A stretch of 64,000 nucleotides of DNA from an uncultured Opitutales bacterium (GCA_934613645.1 CAKTTC010000008.1:50711-114710), one strand, 5' to 3'; shown: positions 24,204 through 33,462, counted from the stretch's first letter. The notes: generated by a model from the letters alone, not told the origin. Program-made: numbers and translations.

Positions 24204-25227
24204 AATCCTTGCCGAGCAGGTGGAAGTCGAGAATGCGTTTGATTGAAGTTTTCAGGTCGGTGGTGGGAGTCCAGCCGAGAACCTCCTCGGCGTGCTTTAC
24301 CGACGGCACGCGGCGGTCGGCGTCCTGATAGCCTTCGCCGTAGTATTCGTCGCCGCTGACAACCTCTATTTTGGCGGCTTCGGCAAAGTGCGCATATTCG
24401 GGATACTCCGCAAACGCCGCCACGAGCATTTCCGCAAGTTCCTTGATTGAGTATTCTTCGCGCGGGTTGCCGATGTTGAATATTTCGGAGTCGGCACAGC
24501 CGTTTTTGTTTTCGATTATGCGAACAAGGCAGTCAATGCCGTCGTCGATGAACGTGAAGCAGCGTTTTTGGACACCGCCGTTTACGAGTTTTATGGGCTT
24601 GCCGTTGAGAATGTTGTGGGCAAACTGCGTTATCACGCGCGAAGAACCCTCTTTCTTGGCGTTGATGTTGTCCAAGCGCGGGCCTATGAAATTGAACGGG
24701 CGGAAAATCGAGAACTGAAGCCCTTCGTGCTTGCCCAACGCCCAAATGAGGCGGTCGAGCATCTGCTTTATGCAGGAGTATATCCAGCGTTCGTTCTTGA
24801 TTGGCCCGAGAACCAGCGGCGAAGAGTATTCGTCGAAGGCGGCGTCGGGGCACATTCCGTAGACTTCCGAAGTCGACGGGAATATTACGCGTTTGCCCAA
24901 GCGCGCGCATGTTTTGATTATGCCAGCGTTCAGCTCGAAATCGAGATTGTATACGCGCAGCGGGTCTTTGACGTAGAGCGCGGGGGTTGCTATTGCAATC
25001 AGCGGCAAAACGATGTCGCATTCGGCTATTGCGCGGTCTATTGCCTCGGGGTTTTTGAGCGCGTCTACGGTCTCGAACCTAAAGCGCGAGCTTTTTATCA
25101 CATTGCCGAGCTTGGTAGACGCCAAGTCCATTCCGACAATGTCGAACGATGTCTGTTTCAGCAGTTTCCACACGAGCGAAGAACCTATGAAACCGTTTAC
25201 GCCTAAAATTAAAACTTTCTTATTCAT
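24181..25227 (-). CDS. UDP-glucuronate decarboxylase/epimerase-like SDR protein (ArnA C-terminal domain type)
   Basis: A 348-residue extended SDR matching the C-terminal dehydrogenase half of ArnA, which oxidatively decarboxylates UDP-glucuronate to UDP-4-keto-pentose. Visible features are the NAD-binding GVNGFIGSSL (about residues 9-18), the catalytic PSTSEVYGMC, the Tyr-x3-Lys as YSCIK (about 150-154), FRPFNFIGPRLD, and DADRRVPSVKHAEEVLGW near the end, where ArnA has its catalytic Arg. The N-terminal formyltransferase half of ArnA is absent and no separate formyltransferase gene is near. The following arnD gene starts within its last 23 bp, so the two are co-expressed. Confidence 0.83.
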   Translation of the reverse strand: MNKKVLILGVNGFIGSSLVWKLLKQTSFDIVGMDLASTKLGNVIKSSRFRFETVDALKNPEAIDRAIAECDIVLPLIAIATPALYVKDPLRVYNLDFELNAGIIKTCARLGKRVIFPSTSEVYGMCPDAAFDEYSSPLVLGPIKNERWIYSCIKQMLDRLIWALGKHEGLQFSIFRPFNFIGPRLDNINAKKEGSSRVITQFAHNILNGKPIKLVNGGVQKRCFTFIDDGIDCLVRIIENKNGCADSEIFNIGNPREEYSIKELAEMLVAAFAEYPEYAHFAEAAKIEVVSGDEYYGEGYQDADRRVPSVKHAEEVLGWTPTTDLKTSIKRILDFHLLGKDYEDCIQG

Positions 25228-25287
25228 AACAAGTAAATGGGGATAAAAAACACAATGCCGGTCGCGATTGGGCGGCCGGCGTGGGGG

Positions 25288-26682
25288 CTATTCCTTAACT
25301 GCGCTCAAACCGCGCAAGATTCGCGTTCTGCCGCCGTTGTTTGAAATGCAGAAGGTTTTGATTCCCTTCATTTCGTTCTGGTTGATTGTTTCGTCTTTGC
25401 CTTTGAAAACAATCATATTCACGACGGGCGGACGCAAGTTTCTGTCGGTATAGATTTCCTTGAGAAGCTTCTTTTGATAGTAGGTGAAGATGCCTTTCGA
25501 CCCGTATGTTTTGTATATCATCTTGGGCGCGCGCGCTTTCACGGCGGGCGGCTTGGGGCCTTCGTATTTGCCGTTTAGCTTTTGTTCGCGCATTGCCTGC
25601 GGGACTGTTCCGACGTAGAGCGGAATGCCCTTGGCGGCGCGGGTGCGGTTTGTGGAGGCAATCCACTGTCTGCCCTTTTTGAAGCCCTCGCGCGTAAGTT
25701 TGTTTTGCTCGAACTGGTATTTGTGGCGTTCGTCGTCGCCCCACTTTGCCGCCTTCAACTGGCGATCGCGGTCGTTGAGGTATTTCTCCATCTGCTTTTG
25801 ATAACGCTGGGTCTGGGCGTCGGTAAAGGGCTGATTGACTCTTTCGGGGCTTGTCCAAGACGTTGTTAGAAACCAGATGGCGTCGGCACCCTGCTCAAGT
25901 GCGGCCTGATAGACGCGGTAGATGTTTGCCGAACCCTCCTGCCCCGGGGGAAGGGGGAGGAAGTCGAACTTAAGCTCATACTGTCTGCCGCGCACGCCGA
26001 TGAGTTTAAGGCTCGAGTTAATCGGGTCAATCCAGCCGCCCGCAAGTCTTTTGTTTACGGGGGTTGCCGCAACGAGGTTCGGCTGGAAGAAGCTCATGCG
26101 CGTGCCGTTTGTAACGTCGAACGCCATGAGGTTGAAAAGCGACGTTGACGGCAACTGGTTGACGAGCTTTTTGATGTCTTCGCGGATAACTTTGTAGGTG
26201 TCCAAACCGCCGCGTTCGTCGGTCATCAGGTAGGGGCTTGCGTCGACGCAAATGAGGATTTTTTCCGCCTTTGCCGAAAGCCCGAACAGGTTGACGGTGG
26301 AAACCGTGATTTTCATATTCGCGCTGATTTGCTTGTCGGAAATGGTGGAGATACCGCCGCCCGACGCGAACGACGAAGGAAGGCTTATTTTTACCTCGGG
26401 CGTGTTGATGTTGTTCGCCTTTGAGATACTTATGCGCTTTGTGAGTTTCGACGCCTTTTTCTGCTGGCGTTCAACCTGCACTTTTTGCATCTGCGGGGCG
26501 TGGTCGACCTTTTCGACTGCCTCGGGCGGCTTGAACTCAACTTCGTCTTCAAGGATTGTGCGCGTTACGACATAACTGCCGAAGCTAATCATCAATGTAA
26601 TCTGCAAAATTGCCACAACTACAAAGACTTTATACAGAAGTCCCTTTTTTTCTTTTTTGGGTTTAAAGCGGTGTAATTTCAT
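25288..26682 (-). CDS. Membrane-anchored VWA-like protein of the TPR-TPR-VWA operon
   Basis: A 464-residue protein of unknown function. A basic N-terminus (KLHRFKPKKEKKG) leads into one membrane helix (about residues 15-42), then a Pro/Lys-rich linker rather like TonB/ExbD-type periplasmic stalks, then a von Willebrand A-like domain from about residue 140 (KAEKILICVDASPYLMTDERGG; later ADAIWFLTTSW). The usual MIDAS DxSxS motif reads D-A-S-P-Y, so the second Ser is missing and metal binding may be lost. A Lys/Arg/Gln-rich helical section (about 275-340) is followed by a conserved beta-rich C-terminus. It is the third gene of a minus-strand operon after two TPR proteins. Confidence 0.6.
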   Translation of the reverse strand: MKLHRFKPKKEKKGLLYKVFVVVAILQITLMISFGSYVVTRTILEDEVEFKPPEAVEKVDHAPQMQKVQVERQQKKASKLTKRISISKANNINTPEVKISLPSSFASGGGISTISDKQISANMKITVSTVNLFGLSAKAEKILICVDASPYLMTDERGGLDTYKVIREDIKKLVNQLPSTSLFNLMAFDVTNGTRMSFFQPNLVAATPVNKRLAGGWIDPINSSLKLIGVRGRQYELKFDFLPLPPGQEGSANIYRVYQAALEQGADAIWFLTTSWTSPERVNQPFTDAQTQRYQKQMEKYLNDRDRQLKAAKWGDDERHKYQFEQNKLTREGFKKGRQWIASTNRTRAAKGIPLYVGTVPQAMREQKLNGKYEGPKPPAVKARAPKMIYKTYGSKGIFTYYQKKLLKEIYTDRNLRPPVVNMIVFKGKDETINQNEMKGIKTFCISNNGGRTRILRGLSAVKE

Positions 26683-26708
26683 AAATCGTATTTGTTGGAG
26701 TTCAAAAG

Positions 26709-27860
26709 CTATTCGTCGTCGTCGTCGTCGTCATCGTCGTGCGACATTTCCGAAACGACTTTCTTTTCGATTTTCACGACTTCCTTTTCGCCTTTTGCCG
26801 CAAACGGGCTTTCGGGATACATTGCCTTGATTTGCGCGAAAATTTCGTTGGAGGCGTTGAAGTTCTTCACTGTTTTATACGCCATACCCGTCTTGAACAG
26901 AAGTTCGGGCATCCATTCGGAAGCGACTTTGCCGAAAACAATGCCCTCCGAATATGCGTCGAGCGCGTCGGCTACGCTGGGCTTTTTGGGGTCTGTCTGC
27001 CGCAGGTCGCCCTGAAGCATTTTGTAGAGCGAGAACGCGCCGTTTTGGCGGTCTATTTTAAGCGCGCCCAAGTAGATTTCCGCCGAGTTGCGCTGTCCGA
27101 GGACGATGTCGCAATACGTTCCCCACAGTTTGAATTCGTCGGCGCGCGGATTACCGGAAGCCCCGAGCTTTGAGAATATCGGCAGGATTTCCTTGATTTT
27201 TCCCGCGTTTTTGAGCTGCGAAAGCACGTTTGCAACGGAATCGGCTGCGGCGAACTGCGAATTGTCTTTCAAGTCGACGCGCTCTACAATGGAAATTGCA
27301 TTTGCGAACTTGCCCTTTTTGCAGAGGGCGTCGGCAACTTCCATAACATTGTTTATAACGGGGGCAGACGCCAACTCTATCGGCAACGATTTCGCGAAAG
27401 CTTCGGCCTCCACAAGGCGTCCCGAATTAAGCAGCGACGTTATGAACATATCGACATATCCGTCCGCGCTGAACGCGCCTTCGCTCAATGCGCAAAGAGG
27501 AGCTATCGGGTAGACTTCGGGGCGCAATTTTTCCGCCGCCAATTCCCACTCGCCCGCGCCGTATGCCTTGGCGGCCGCCTTGAGGGCTTCGTTGTCGGCT
27601 TTGAGGACGAACTTGAACGTATCGGAACCGCGTTCGACAGTCAAATCCGAGCCGGTGGAGTCGATAAACACCACGTTTTTGCCCGAGATTTCCTTGAAGG
27701 TTACGGGATTTTCCTTGCCCTCCACAAGATACGCGAGCGAGGCTTTTTTGTCGGAAAAATCGCCGACGTATGATCTGTCTTCTTTCGGTTCGGCGGAAAC
27801 AGTCCCGAACGCGAACAACGCAAGCAACAACGCCGCAAAATTTAGCTTTTTCATACTCAT
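26709..27860 (-). CDS. Secreted TPR-like protein with poly-Asp C-terminus
   Basis: A 383-residue exported protein with a signal peptide (MKKLNFAALLLALFAFGTVSAEP) and helical repeats consistent with degenerate TPRs (e.g. AAAKAYGAGEWELAAEKL, ADALCKKGKFANAISIVER, LFKTGMAYKTVKNFNASNEIF). It ends in eight Asp and a Glu encoded by a GAC/GAT triplet run (about 26713-26738), a very acidic tail that could bind Ca2+ or a basic partner. AAGG lies just upstream of both candidate starts, ATG at 27860 and at 27854 (two codons in). The start lies within 8 bp of the stop of the 1005-residue TPR gene, so the two are coupled. Function unknown; context points to an envelope complex with its neighbours. Confidence 0.7.
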   Translation of the reverse strand: MSMKKLNFAALLLALFAFGTVSAEPKEDRSYVGDFSDKKASLAYLVEGKENPVTFKEISGKNVVFIDSTGSDLTVERGSDTFKFVLKADNEALKAAAKAYGAGEWELAAEKLRPEVYPIAPLCALSEGAFSADGYVDMFITSLLNSGRLVEAEAFAKSLPIELASAPVINNVMEVADALCKKGKFANAISIVERVDLKDNSQFAAADSVANVLSQLKNAGKIKEILPIFSKLGASGNPRADEFKLWGTYCDIVLGQRNSAEIYLGALKIDRQNGAFSLYKMLQGDLRQTDPKKPSVADALDAYSEGIVFGKVASEWMPELLFKTGMAYKTVKNFNASNEIFAQIKAMYPESPFAAKGEKEVVKIEKKVVSEMSHDDDDDDDDE

Positions 27861-27867
27861 TGCCTTA

Positions 27868-30800
27868 TTACAAAGTTTCATTTAACAGTTGGATTTCCGA
27901 ATATTCGGGCGATTTTTTGTTGGACGCATTGTTGAGGAATTCAACGCACATCGCCTTTGCTTCGGGGTTCTTGCCCTGCCCCGACAACAGCTTTGCCGAA
28001 GCCAGAACCGCCTTGCCCGTCCAGTTGTAGCAGTTGGCAAAACCGAGCGAGCAGCGGTCGTAATACATGAGGGCGTCGTCGATTTTATTTTGCGCCTGCG
28101 ACATTTCGCCGAGCTTGTAAAGAGCCTCCGCGTGGGCTTCGCCGCGCCAAGTGGGCGAGCGCAGAACCTTTTCGTATTCCTTCTTTGCCTGATTGCGCTT
28201 GCCGAGCTTCGAATAGGCGTCGCCCTTGTAGATTACCGCCTTTGCGGCGCGTTCGTCGCCGGGGAATTCCTCCTCTATTTCGGTGTAGAGCTTGAGAACT
28301 TCGCCCCAATTTTTCTGGCGTTGTTCGAGCGAAGCCGCGCCGAAGAGAATGTCGATTCCGTATTCGAATTCCTCGCGCGCGCGCCCTTCTTTATATGCTT
28401 TGCGAGCCTGCGCCGCGCCGTATTTTTCGTTTTGTGCGCCGATGTAGACGAGGGTTCTGACCGACGCTTTTTTGAGGTCGTCGTCGTTGAACATTTTGTC
28501 GTGCTTGGCGGGCTTGCCGATACTGTCAAGCCCCATCAGTATTCTGTATTCAAGCGTCTGGTTTTTGGACTTTCTCGCCTTCTCCAAGATTTCGCCAAAG
28601 ACAGCTTCCGTGCCGCCCTGCGGGTAGGTGGCTATCTGCTTTTCGTATTTCGCGAGGAGGTCTTCGAGAATCTTTTTGTCTTTGAAGAGGTTTACGCCGA
28701 ATTTTTTGTCGCGCTTGAAGCTTTCATAAAGCTGTTTGTCGATTCTCGGGTGCGCGCGGAAGTAGCGGTAGCGTTCCGCGGGAACGGCAACCATATCGGC
28801 AAGCAGTTTTTTGTCGGTAAACAACTGTTGCAGGAATTCCGAAGACGCCTTCATTTTAGCCATATTGGCGTTGTAGATTTTGTCGTATGCCAAAATCATT
28901 CTGTCCACGGCGTCGTCTTTGGGGTTGCCGCCGAACTTTTCGATTGCCGAAGAGAACTCGCGCAGGGCGTCGGCGGGCGCGCCGAGCATTTCCAGAGCCT
29001 TGCCCCTGTTGTATGCCGCCTCCGACAGGTTGCCCTGCGGGTATTTCTTGGCGTATTCGTCCATGAGGGCGAGTTCGTCTTTGTATTTTTCAACATTGTG
29101 CAGAAGTTTTGCCGCCTGCATGTAGGCACTGTCTATAAACGTCTTGTTCTTGGTGAACTGCTCCACTTTTTTATAGTGGGAAGTTGCGGTTGCAACCTCG
29201 TTGACGTTTGCGTAGATGTCGCCCAAGAAGAATTCGACTTCGCCGCGCAAGCCGCTTTTGGGGAAACGCTGGGTGAAGTCTTCAAGAGTGTCGCGGGCTT
29301 CGGTGAAGTTGCCCGAGCCGAACGCCGCAACGCCCCTGCGGTAGAGACCGTCTTCGCAATAGACGCCCACGGGGAAGGTTTCGGTCATTGTCTTGAACAT
29401 CTTCATGGCCTTTTCGAAGTCGCCCTTTGCCATGTAGCCCATGCCCGTCCAATACATGCACGACTCCGACAGTGTTGAATCGAGATACTTTTTGATGTAG
29501 CCCGTGAAGACTTTTATGAGGTCGTCGTATTTTTTCTTGGAAAGCCACGTTTTGCCCAAGAGGAAGATAACGTCGCGCGATTGCGACGCTTCGTCGCCGT
29601 TTTCGGCAATGAATTTCTGGGCGGTTGCGTAGAAGACATCGTATTCCTTTTTCTTTAGGTAATACTGGATAAGCCCGAGGTTCACGTCCTTTTCATACTG
29701 TCCGTTTTTGAACTGCGTCAGATACTCGTTGCTGAGTTCGAACATTGTATCGAGCTTGTTTACCTTGAGCGCGCAGACGATTGTTGCGAAATAGAAGTCC
29801 TCAATGTTTTGATGTTTGGGGAACTGCTTTATAAGCTGGTAATACGCCCAGAAGCTTTCGTAGTCGCGCTGGGAGAGCATGTAGTTGTTGGCGACTCTCG
29901 CCATGAGCTGGTCGCCCATTTGCGGAACAGTCTGGGCAACCTTGAGCATTGATTCAAGCGTCTTGAGCTTGTTTGCGGAGTCCACAACCTGCGGGCTGTT
30001 GGGGTTGAGGCGTTTTGCCGCGTTGAGCTTTGCGGTTTCGTCGGCTATGAACTGCTTGAAGTTTGCAATCATAACGTCCCTGTCGAAGACGAGGTTGAAG
30101 AAAACCATTGCCTCGCTGTATTTGCCCTGCTTGGAAAGCTCGTCGCCCGCCTTGATGAATTCGATGTTAAGGGAGGGGTCGTTTCTTGCCGCGTTGTTGT
30201 AGACCATGAAGGGAATGTATTTGCGGGCGTCTTCGTATTTCTTTTCGGCGAAGCAACCCTGAATGAGAGCCGACGCCGCCATGACTTTGTCGTCTGTCTT
30301 TGCCGATTCGTTCAAAAGTCTCTCGAACCACGGCTTGCCGATTTTCCACTTTCTGTTGTTGAAAAGCGACACGCAAATGCGGCGGACAAGCTCGAACTTC
30401 TCCTTGTTGGAAAGCTTGGAGGAATAGGGCTGTTTAAGCAGCAGCGAGCGCGTAGCCACGGCGTTTTCGAACTGCTTGATTGCCTCGAAGCAGTTCGCCT
30501 TGGTTTTGATTGCGTCGATTACAAATTCGCCGTCGGGGTAGTTTTTAATTACCTTGTCGAAGCCCGCAACCGCCTTTTTTACGAGCGCGGGGTTTGCGTA
30601 GCCGCCCGCGTCGTATTCCTGCAGATAGCCGTATGCCTCGAAGAAGTAGAACTGCTGCAAAAGCGCGCGCAGGGCTTTGTCTTCCGAGCTTTCAATTCGC
30701 TTGATAAGCTCGACGATATACGGGCGCGCCTCCAGATACCTGTGCGCGTTCGCCAAGTTTACGGCTTCGTCCTTGAGTTCGGTTGTGCTCATATTCGCGG

Positions 30801-30885
30801 CGTCCTGCGCGTAGGCGCAGGCGGAACAAACCGCGAGCAAAACGGCAACTGCCGCCTTTTTTATGGTGTTCGATCCAAGCTTCAT
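27868..30885 (-). CDS. Large secreted TPR protein
   Basis: A 1005-residue exported protein with signal peptide MKLGSNTIKKAAVAVLLAVCSACAYAQ (a Cys is present but there is no clean lipobox) and tetratricopeptide repeats over nearly the full length. Clear repeats include ALVKKAVAGFDKVIKNYPDGEF, GNFTEARDTLEDFTQRFPKSG, AAYNRGKALEMLGAPADALREF and AKKEYEKVLRSPTWRGEAHAEALYKLGEMSQAQ, similar in pattern to BamD/CpoB-type periplasmic TPRs. It is the first gene of an operon with the acidic-tail TPR and the VWA-like membrane protein. The organisation recalls TPR genes next to ExbB/ExbD-type energised systems in related phyla, but no ExbB or ExbD gene is in the window. Confidence 0.75.
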   Translation of the reverse strand: MKLGSNTIKKAAVAVLLAVCSACAYAQDAANMSTTELKDEAVNLANAHRYLEARPYIVELIKRIESSEDKALRALLQQFYFFEAYGYLQEYDAGGYANPALVKKAVAGFDKVIKNYPDGEFVIDAIKTKANCFEAIKQFENAVATRSLLLKQPYSSKLSNKEKFELVRRICVSLFNNRKWKIGKPWFERLLNESAKTDDKVMAASALIQGCFAEKKYEDARKYIPFMVYNNAARNDPSLNIEFIKAGDELSKQGKYSEAMVFFNLVFDRDVMIANFKQFIADETAKLNAAKRLNPNSPQVVDSANKLKTLESMLKVAQTVPQMGDQLMARVANNYMLSQRDYESFWAYYQLIKQFPKHQNIEDFYFATIVCALKVNKLDTMFELSNEYLTQFKNGQYEKDVNLGLIQYYLKKKEYDVFYATAQKFIAENGDEASQSRDVIFLLGKTWLSKKKYDDLIKVFTGYIKKYLDSTLSESCMYWTGMGYMAKGDFEKAMKMFKTMTETFPVGVYCEDGLYRRGVAAFGSGNFTEARDTLEDFTQRFPKSGLRGEVEFFLGDIYANVNEVATATSHYKKVEQFTKNKTFIDSAYMQAAKLLHNVEKYKDELALMDEYAKKYPQGNLSEAAYNRGKALEMLGAPADALREFSSAIEKFGGNPKDDAVDRMILAYDKIYNANMAKMKASSEFLQQLFTDKKLLADMVAVPAERYRYFRAHPRIDKQLYESFKRDKKFGVNLFKDKKILEDLLAKYEKQIATYPQGGTEAVFGEILEKARKSKNQTLEYRILMGLDSIGKPAKHDKMFNDDDLKKASVRTLVYIGAQNEKYGAAQARKAYKEGRAREEFEYGIDILFGAASLEQRQKNWGEVLKLYTEIEEEFPGDERAAKAVIYKGDAYSKLGKRNQAKKEYEKVLRSPTWRGEAHAEALYKLGEMSQAQNKIDDALMYYDRCSLGFANCYNWTGKAVLASAKLLSGQGKNPEAKAMCVEFLNNASNKKSPEYSEIQLLNETL

Positions 30886-31140
30886 CTTTTCTTATTTTTA
30901 AAGTTTGCGCGCAACGCCGATTGCGGCGCGTCGATTCACGACGCCGAACCGATTGTCGCTTTAAGTGAGTTATTCAACAGTAGAATTGCTCACTTTTCCA
31001 GCTTTTTTTTAAGTAATTGCAAACTTTATGGGCAAAAAACTGTTGAAGAAATATCGGGAAAGTGTAAACTGCCACGCATTTTTACCACTAAGCTGTGCGC
31101 GTTTTTAGGCGCGCGCGGACATACAATCAACGGCATCACA
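30886..31140. other. Divergent intergenic region between the TPR operon and ilvB
   Basis: These 255 bp must hold both promoters. I see a GTGAG...CTCAC pair around 30966-30993 and an A/T-rich section at about 31000-31060, but no convincing -35/-10 pair. A 26-codon frame starting at 31029 has no branched-chain residue run, so it does not support leader-peptide attenuation of ilvB. Confidence 0.4.
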
Positions 31141-32928
31141 ATGAAAAAGACAACAAAAGCCCCCTCTCAAACACGGCTTCCCGCCCCGATGAAAGGCGCG
31201 GATGTCCTCGTTAAATGTTTGGAAAACGAGGGCGTAGACACGCTTTTTGCATACCCCGGCGGACAGTCGATTGACCTGCACGAAGCGTTTTCGCACTCAA
31301 AGAAAATCCGCGTAATTCTCCCCCGACACGAGCAGGGCTGCGGATTTATGGCGCAGGGTTATGCGCGCTCCACGGGCAAAGTAGGCGTATGTATGGCGAC
31401 AAGCGGCCCCGGGGCTATGAATTTGCTCACAACAATTTCCGACGCGTTTATGGACAGTATTCCCATGATTGCAATCACGGGGCAGGTGTTCCAGTCGCTC
31501 ATCGGCAAAAGCGCGTTTCAGGAAACCGACGTGTTCGGCATGACCCTCCCCGTTGTAAAGCACAGCTATTTGGTTTTGAATGCCGAAGACCTTCCGCAAA
31601 TTATCAAGGAGGCGTTCCTCATTGCCAAAAGCGGACGACCGGGGCCCGTTGTGATAGACCTGCCCAAAGACGTTCAGCAGAAGATTTTTGTGCCCGATTT
31701 CGACGCGAAGCCCGACCTCCCCGGCCTGCCGAAAATTCCGCACGCTTCCGACGAACAGCTGCTTGAGCTGCTCGATTTGGTTTCGAAAGCCAAACGCCCC
31801 GTTGTCTACACGGGCGGCGGCGTGATTTCCGCGGAAGCGTCGAAGGAACTGCGCGAATGGACCGACATGTTCAATCTCCCCGTGGCTACGACGCTCATGG
31901 GCGTGGGCGCGGTCGACCCGTTCGAGGAAAAGAATTTATACTGGTTCGGAATGCACGGAACGGTTGCGGGCAACAGAGCCGTGCTTGAGTCTGACCTGCT
32001 TGTGGCAATCGGCGCGCGCTTCTCCGACAGAATCACGGGCACTGTAAGCAAGTTCGCCCCGCACGCAAAAATAGTGCATATCGACATAGACGTTGCCGAG
32101 CAGAACAAGAACGTAAAGGTTGGTCTTGCAATAAATTCCGACGTGAAGTTCGCCCTCAAACGCCTCGTTGAGCTGACCAAAAAGACAAAGCCCGCAAAGC
32201 CCGACGTGAAAGAATGGCTCGCGCACATAAAGGAAGTCAAAAAGCAGTTCAACTATCCCTTCGCCTACCGCAACCGCAAGCATATTACGGCGCAGGAGGC
32301 AATCTTGACGCTCTACCATGTAAGCAAGGGCGAACTTACCATTACAACGGGCGTGGGGCAGCACCAAATGTGGACGCCGCAAAACTATATTTTCACGAAG
32401 CCCCGCCAATTACTGAGCTCGCTCGGGGCGGGCACAATGGGCTTCGGTCTGCCCGCGGCGTTGGGCGCGAAAGTGGCAAACCCCAAGGCGGAAGTGGTAG
32501 ACATTGACGGCGACGGTTCTTTCCAGATGAACATTCAGGAAATGGCGACCGCCGTTGCGGAAAATATCCCCGTAAAGGTAATGCTAATCAACAACCAGTT
32601 CCTCGGAATGGTTATGCAATGGCAGGACTTGCTCTTCAAGGGCAACTACGCAAACACTATTCTTTCGCTCGACAAGGACAATCAGGGCGGCCCCGAAAAC
32701 CTCGACGCAATCTACCCGAACTACTGCAAGATTGCCGAGGGCTACGCTTGGGAATGCGCGCGCGTGTTCAGAAAGGAAGACTTGGAAGACGCGGTCAAGA
32801 AGATGTTGGCTTCGAAAAAACCGTATCTGCTTGAAGTCATAACCGAGCACGACGAACACGTTTTGCCGTTCATTCCGCCGGGAAAATCGGCGGAGGAAAT
32901 AATAACAGTTCAACCCGCAAAGAAATAA
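31141..32928 (+). CDS. ilvB: Acetolactate synthase large subunit
   Basis: ThDP/FAD-dependent enzyme making acetolactate (or acetohydroxybutyrate), first common step of Val/Leu/Ile synthesis. The 595-residue product has the ThDP-activating Glu region (DTLFAYPGG then PRHEQGCGFMAQGYAR), TSGPGAMN, the FAD-contact segment GARFSDRITG and the ThDP-Mg motif GDGSFQMNIQEM...NNQFLGMVMQWQ. The ATG at 31141 gives MKKTTKAPSQTRLP; the frame is open about 400 bp farther upstream but that part overlaps the divergent gene and is not family-like. No regulatory subunit gene (ilvN) follows; the next gene, 3 bp on, is a cyclophilin. The presence of the regulatory subunit elsewhere is undetermined. Confidence 0.93.
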   Translation: MKKTTKAPSQTRLPAPMKGADVLVKCLENEGVDTLFAYPGGQSIDLHEAFSHSKKIRVILPRHEQGCGFMAQGYARSTGKVGVCMATSGPGAMNLLTTISDAFMDSIPMIAITGQVFQSLIGKSAFQETDVFGMTLPVVKHSYLVLNAEDLPQIIKEAFLIAKSGRPGPVVIDLPKDVQQKIFVPDFDAKPDLPGLPKIPHASDEQLLELLDLVSKAKRPVVYTGGGVISAEASKELREWTDMFNLPVATTLMGVGAVDPFEEKNLYWFGMHGTVAGNRAVLESDLLVAIGARFSDRITGTVSKFAPHAKIVHIDIDVAEQNKNVKVGLAINSDVKFALKRLVELTKKTKPAKPDVKEWLAHIKEVKKQFNYPFAYRNRKHITAQEAILTLYHVSKGELTITTGVGQHQMWTPQNYIFTKPRQLLSSLGAGTMGFGLPAALGAKVANPKAEVVDIDGDGSFQMNIQEMATAVAENIPVKVMLINNQFLGMVMQWQDLLFKGNYANTILSLDKDNQGGPENLDAIYPNYCKIAEGYAWECARVFRKEDLEDAVKKMLASKKPYLLEVITEHDEHVLPFIPPGKSAEEIITVQPAKK

Positions 32929-32931
32929 CAT

Positions 32932-33405
32932 ATGCAAGACACATTTGTAACAATCAAGACAAACCGCGGCGACATAAAGATAAAATTGTATCCGACAGTC
33001 GCCCCCAAAACGTGTGAAAACTTCACAACCCTCGCCAAAAAAGGCTACTACGACGGCGTTATTTTCCACCGCGTCATAAAGGACTTTATGATTCAGGGCG
33101 GCGACCCCACGGGCACAGGCTGCGGCGGGCAGTCGTGCTGGGGCGGAACGTTTGAGGACGAATGCTCGCCCGACGTTTCGTTCGACAAAAAAGGCCTTTT
33201 GGCGATGGCGAACGCGGGTCCCGGAACAAACGGCAGCCAGTTCTTCATCACAACAACCCTCACGCCGTGGCTGCATATGCACCACACTATCTTCGGCGAA
33301 GTTGTGGAGGGCTACGACGTTGTCGAGAAAATAGAAAACTGCCAAACGGGCTTTATGGACAAACCCGTTCAGGAGCAGAAAATCCTCTCGGTTGAAGTGC
33401 TTTAA
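32932..33405 (+). CDS. Peptidyl-prolyl cis-trans isomerase, cyclophilin type
   Basis: A 157-residue single-domain cyclophilin without signal peptide, hence cytoplasmic. Family landmarks are present: APKTCENFTTLAKKGYYDGVIFHRVIKDFMIQGGDPTGTG (catalytic Arg in FHRV; Gln in IQGGD), FEDE, AMANAGPGTNGSQFFIT and the Trp-containing WLHMHHTIFGEV. It starts 3 bp after ilvB and is followed by a strong terminator, so it forms a two-gene unit with ilvB. Confidence 0.95.
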   Translation: MQDTFVTIKTNRGDIKIKLYPTVAPKTCENFTTLAKKGYYDGVIFHRVIKDFMIQGGDPTGTGCGGQSCWGGTFEDECSPDVSFDKKGLLAMANAGPGTNGSQFFITTTLTPWLHMHHTIFGEVVEGYDVVEKIENCQTGFMDKPVQEQKILSVEVL

Positions 33406-33432
33406 CGCGGTGCGGTAAATCGGCGACAGACG

Positions 33433-33462
33433 GCGGAACACTCGGTTGTTCCGCTTTTTTTT
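33433..33462 (+). terminator. Rho-independent terminator of ilvB-cyclophilin
   Basis: GCGGAACA (33433-33440) pairs with TGTTCCGC (33447-33454) around a six-base loop and is followed by eight T. Confidence 0.92.

Noticed and set aside
31029..31109. 26-codon leader-like frame upstream of ilvB
   Set aside because: It contains no run of Leu, Ile or Val codons beyond background and no terminator/antiterminator pair, so attenuation is not supported.
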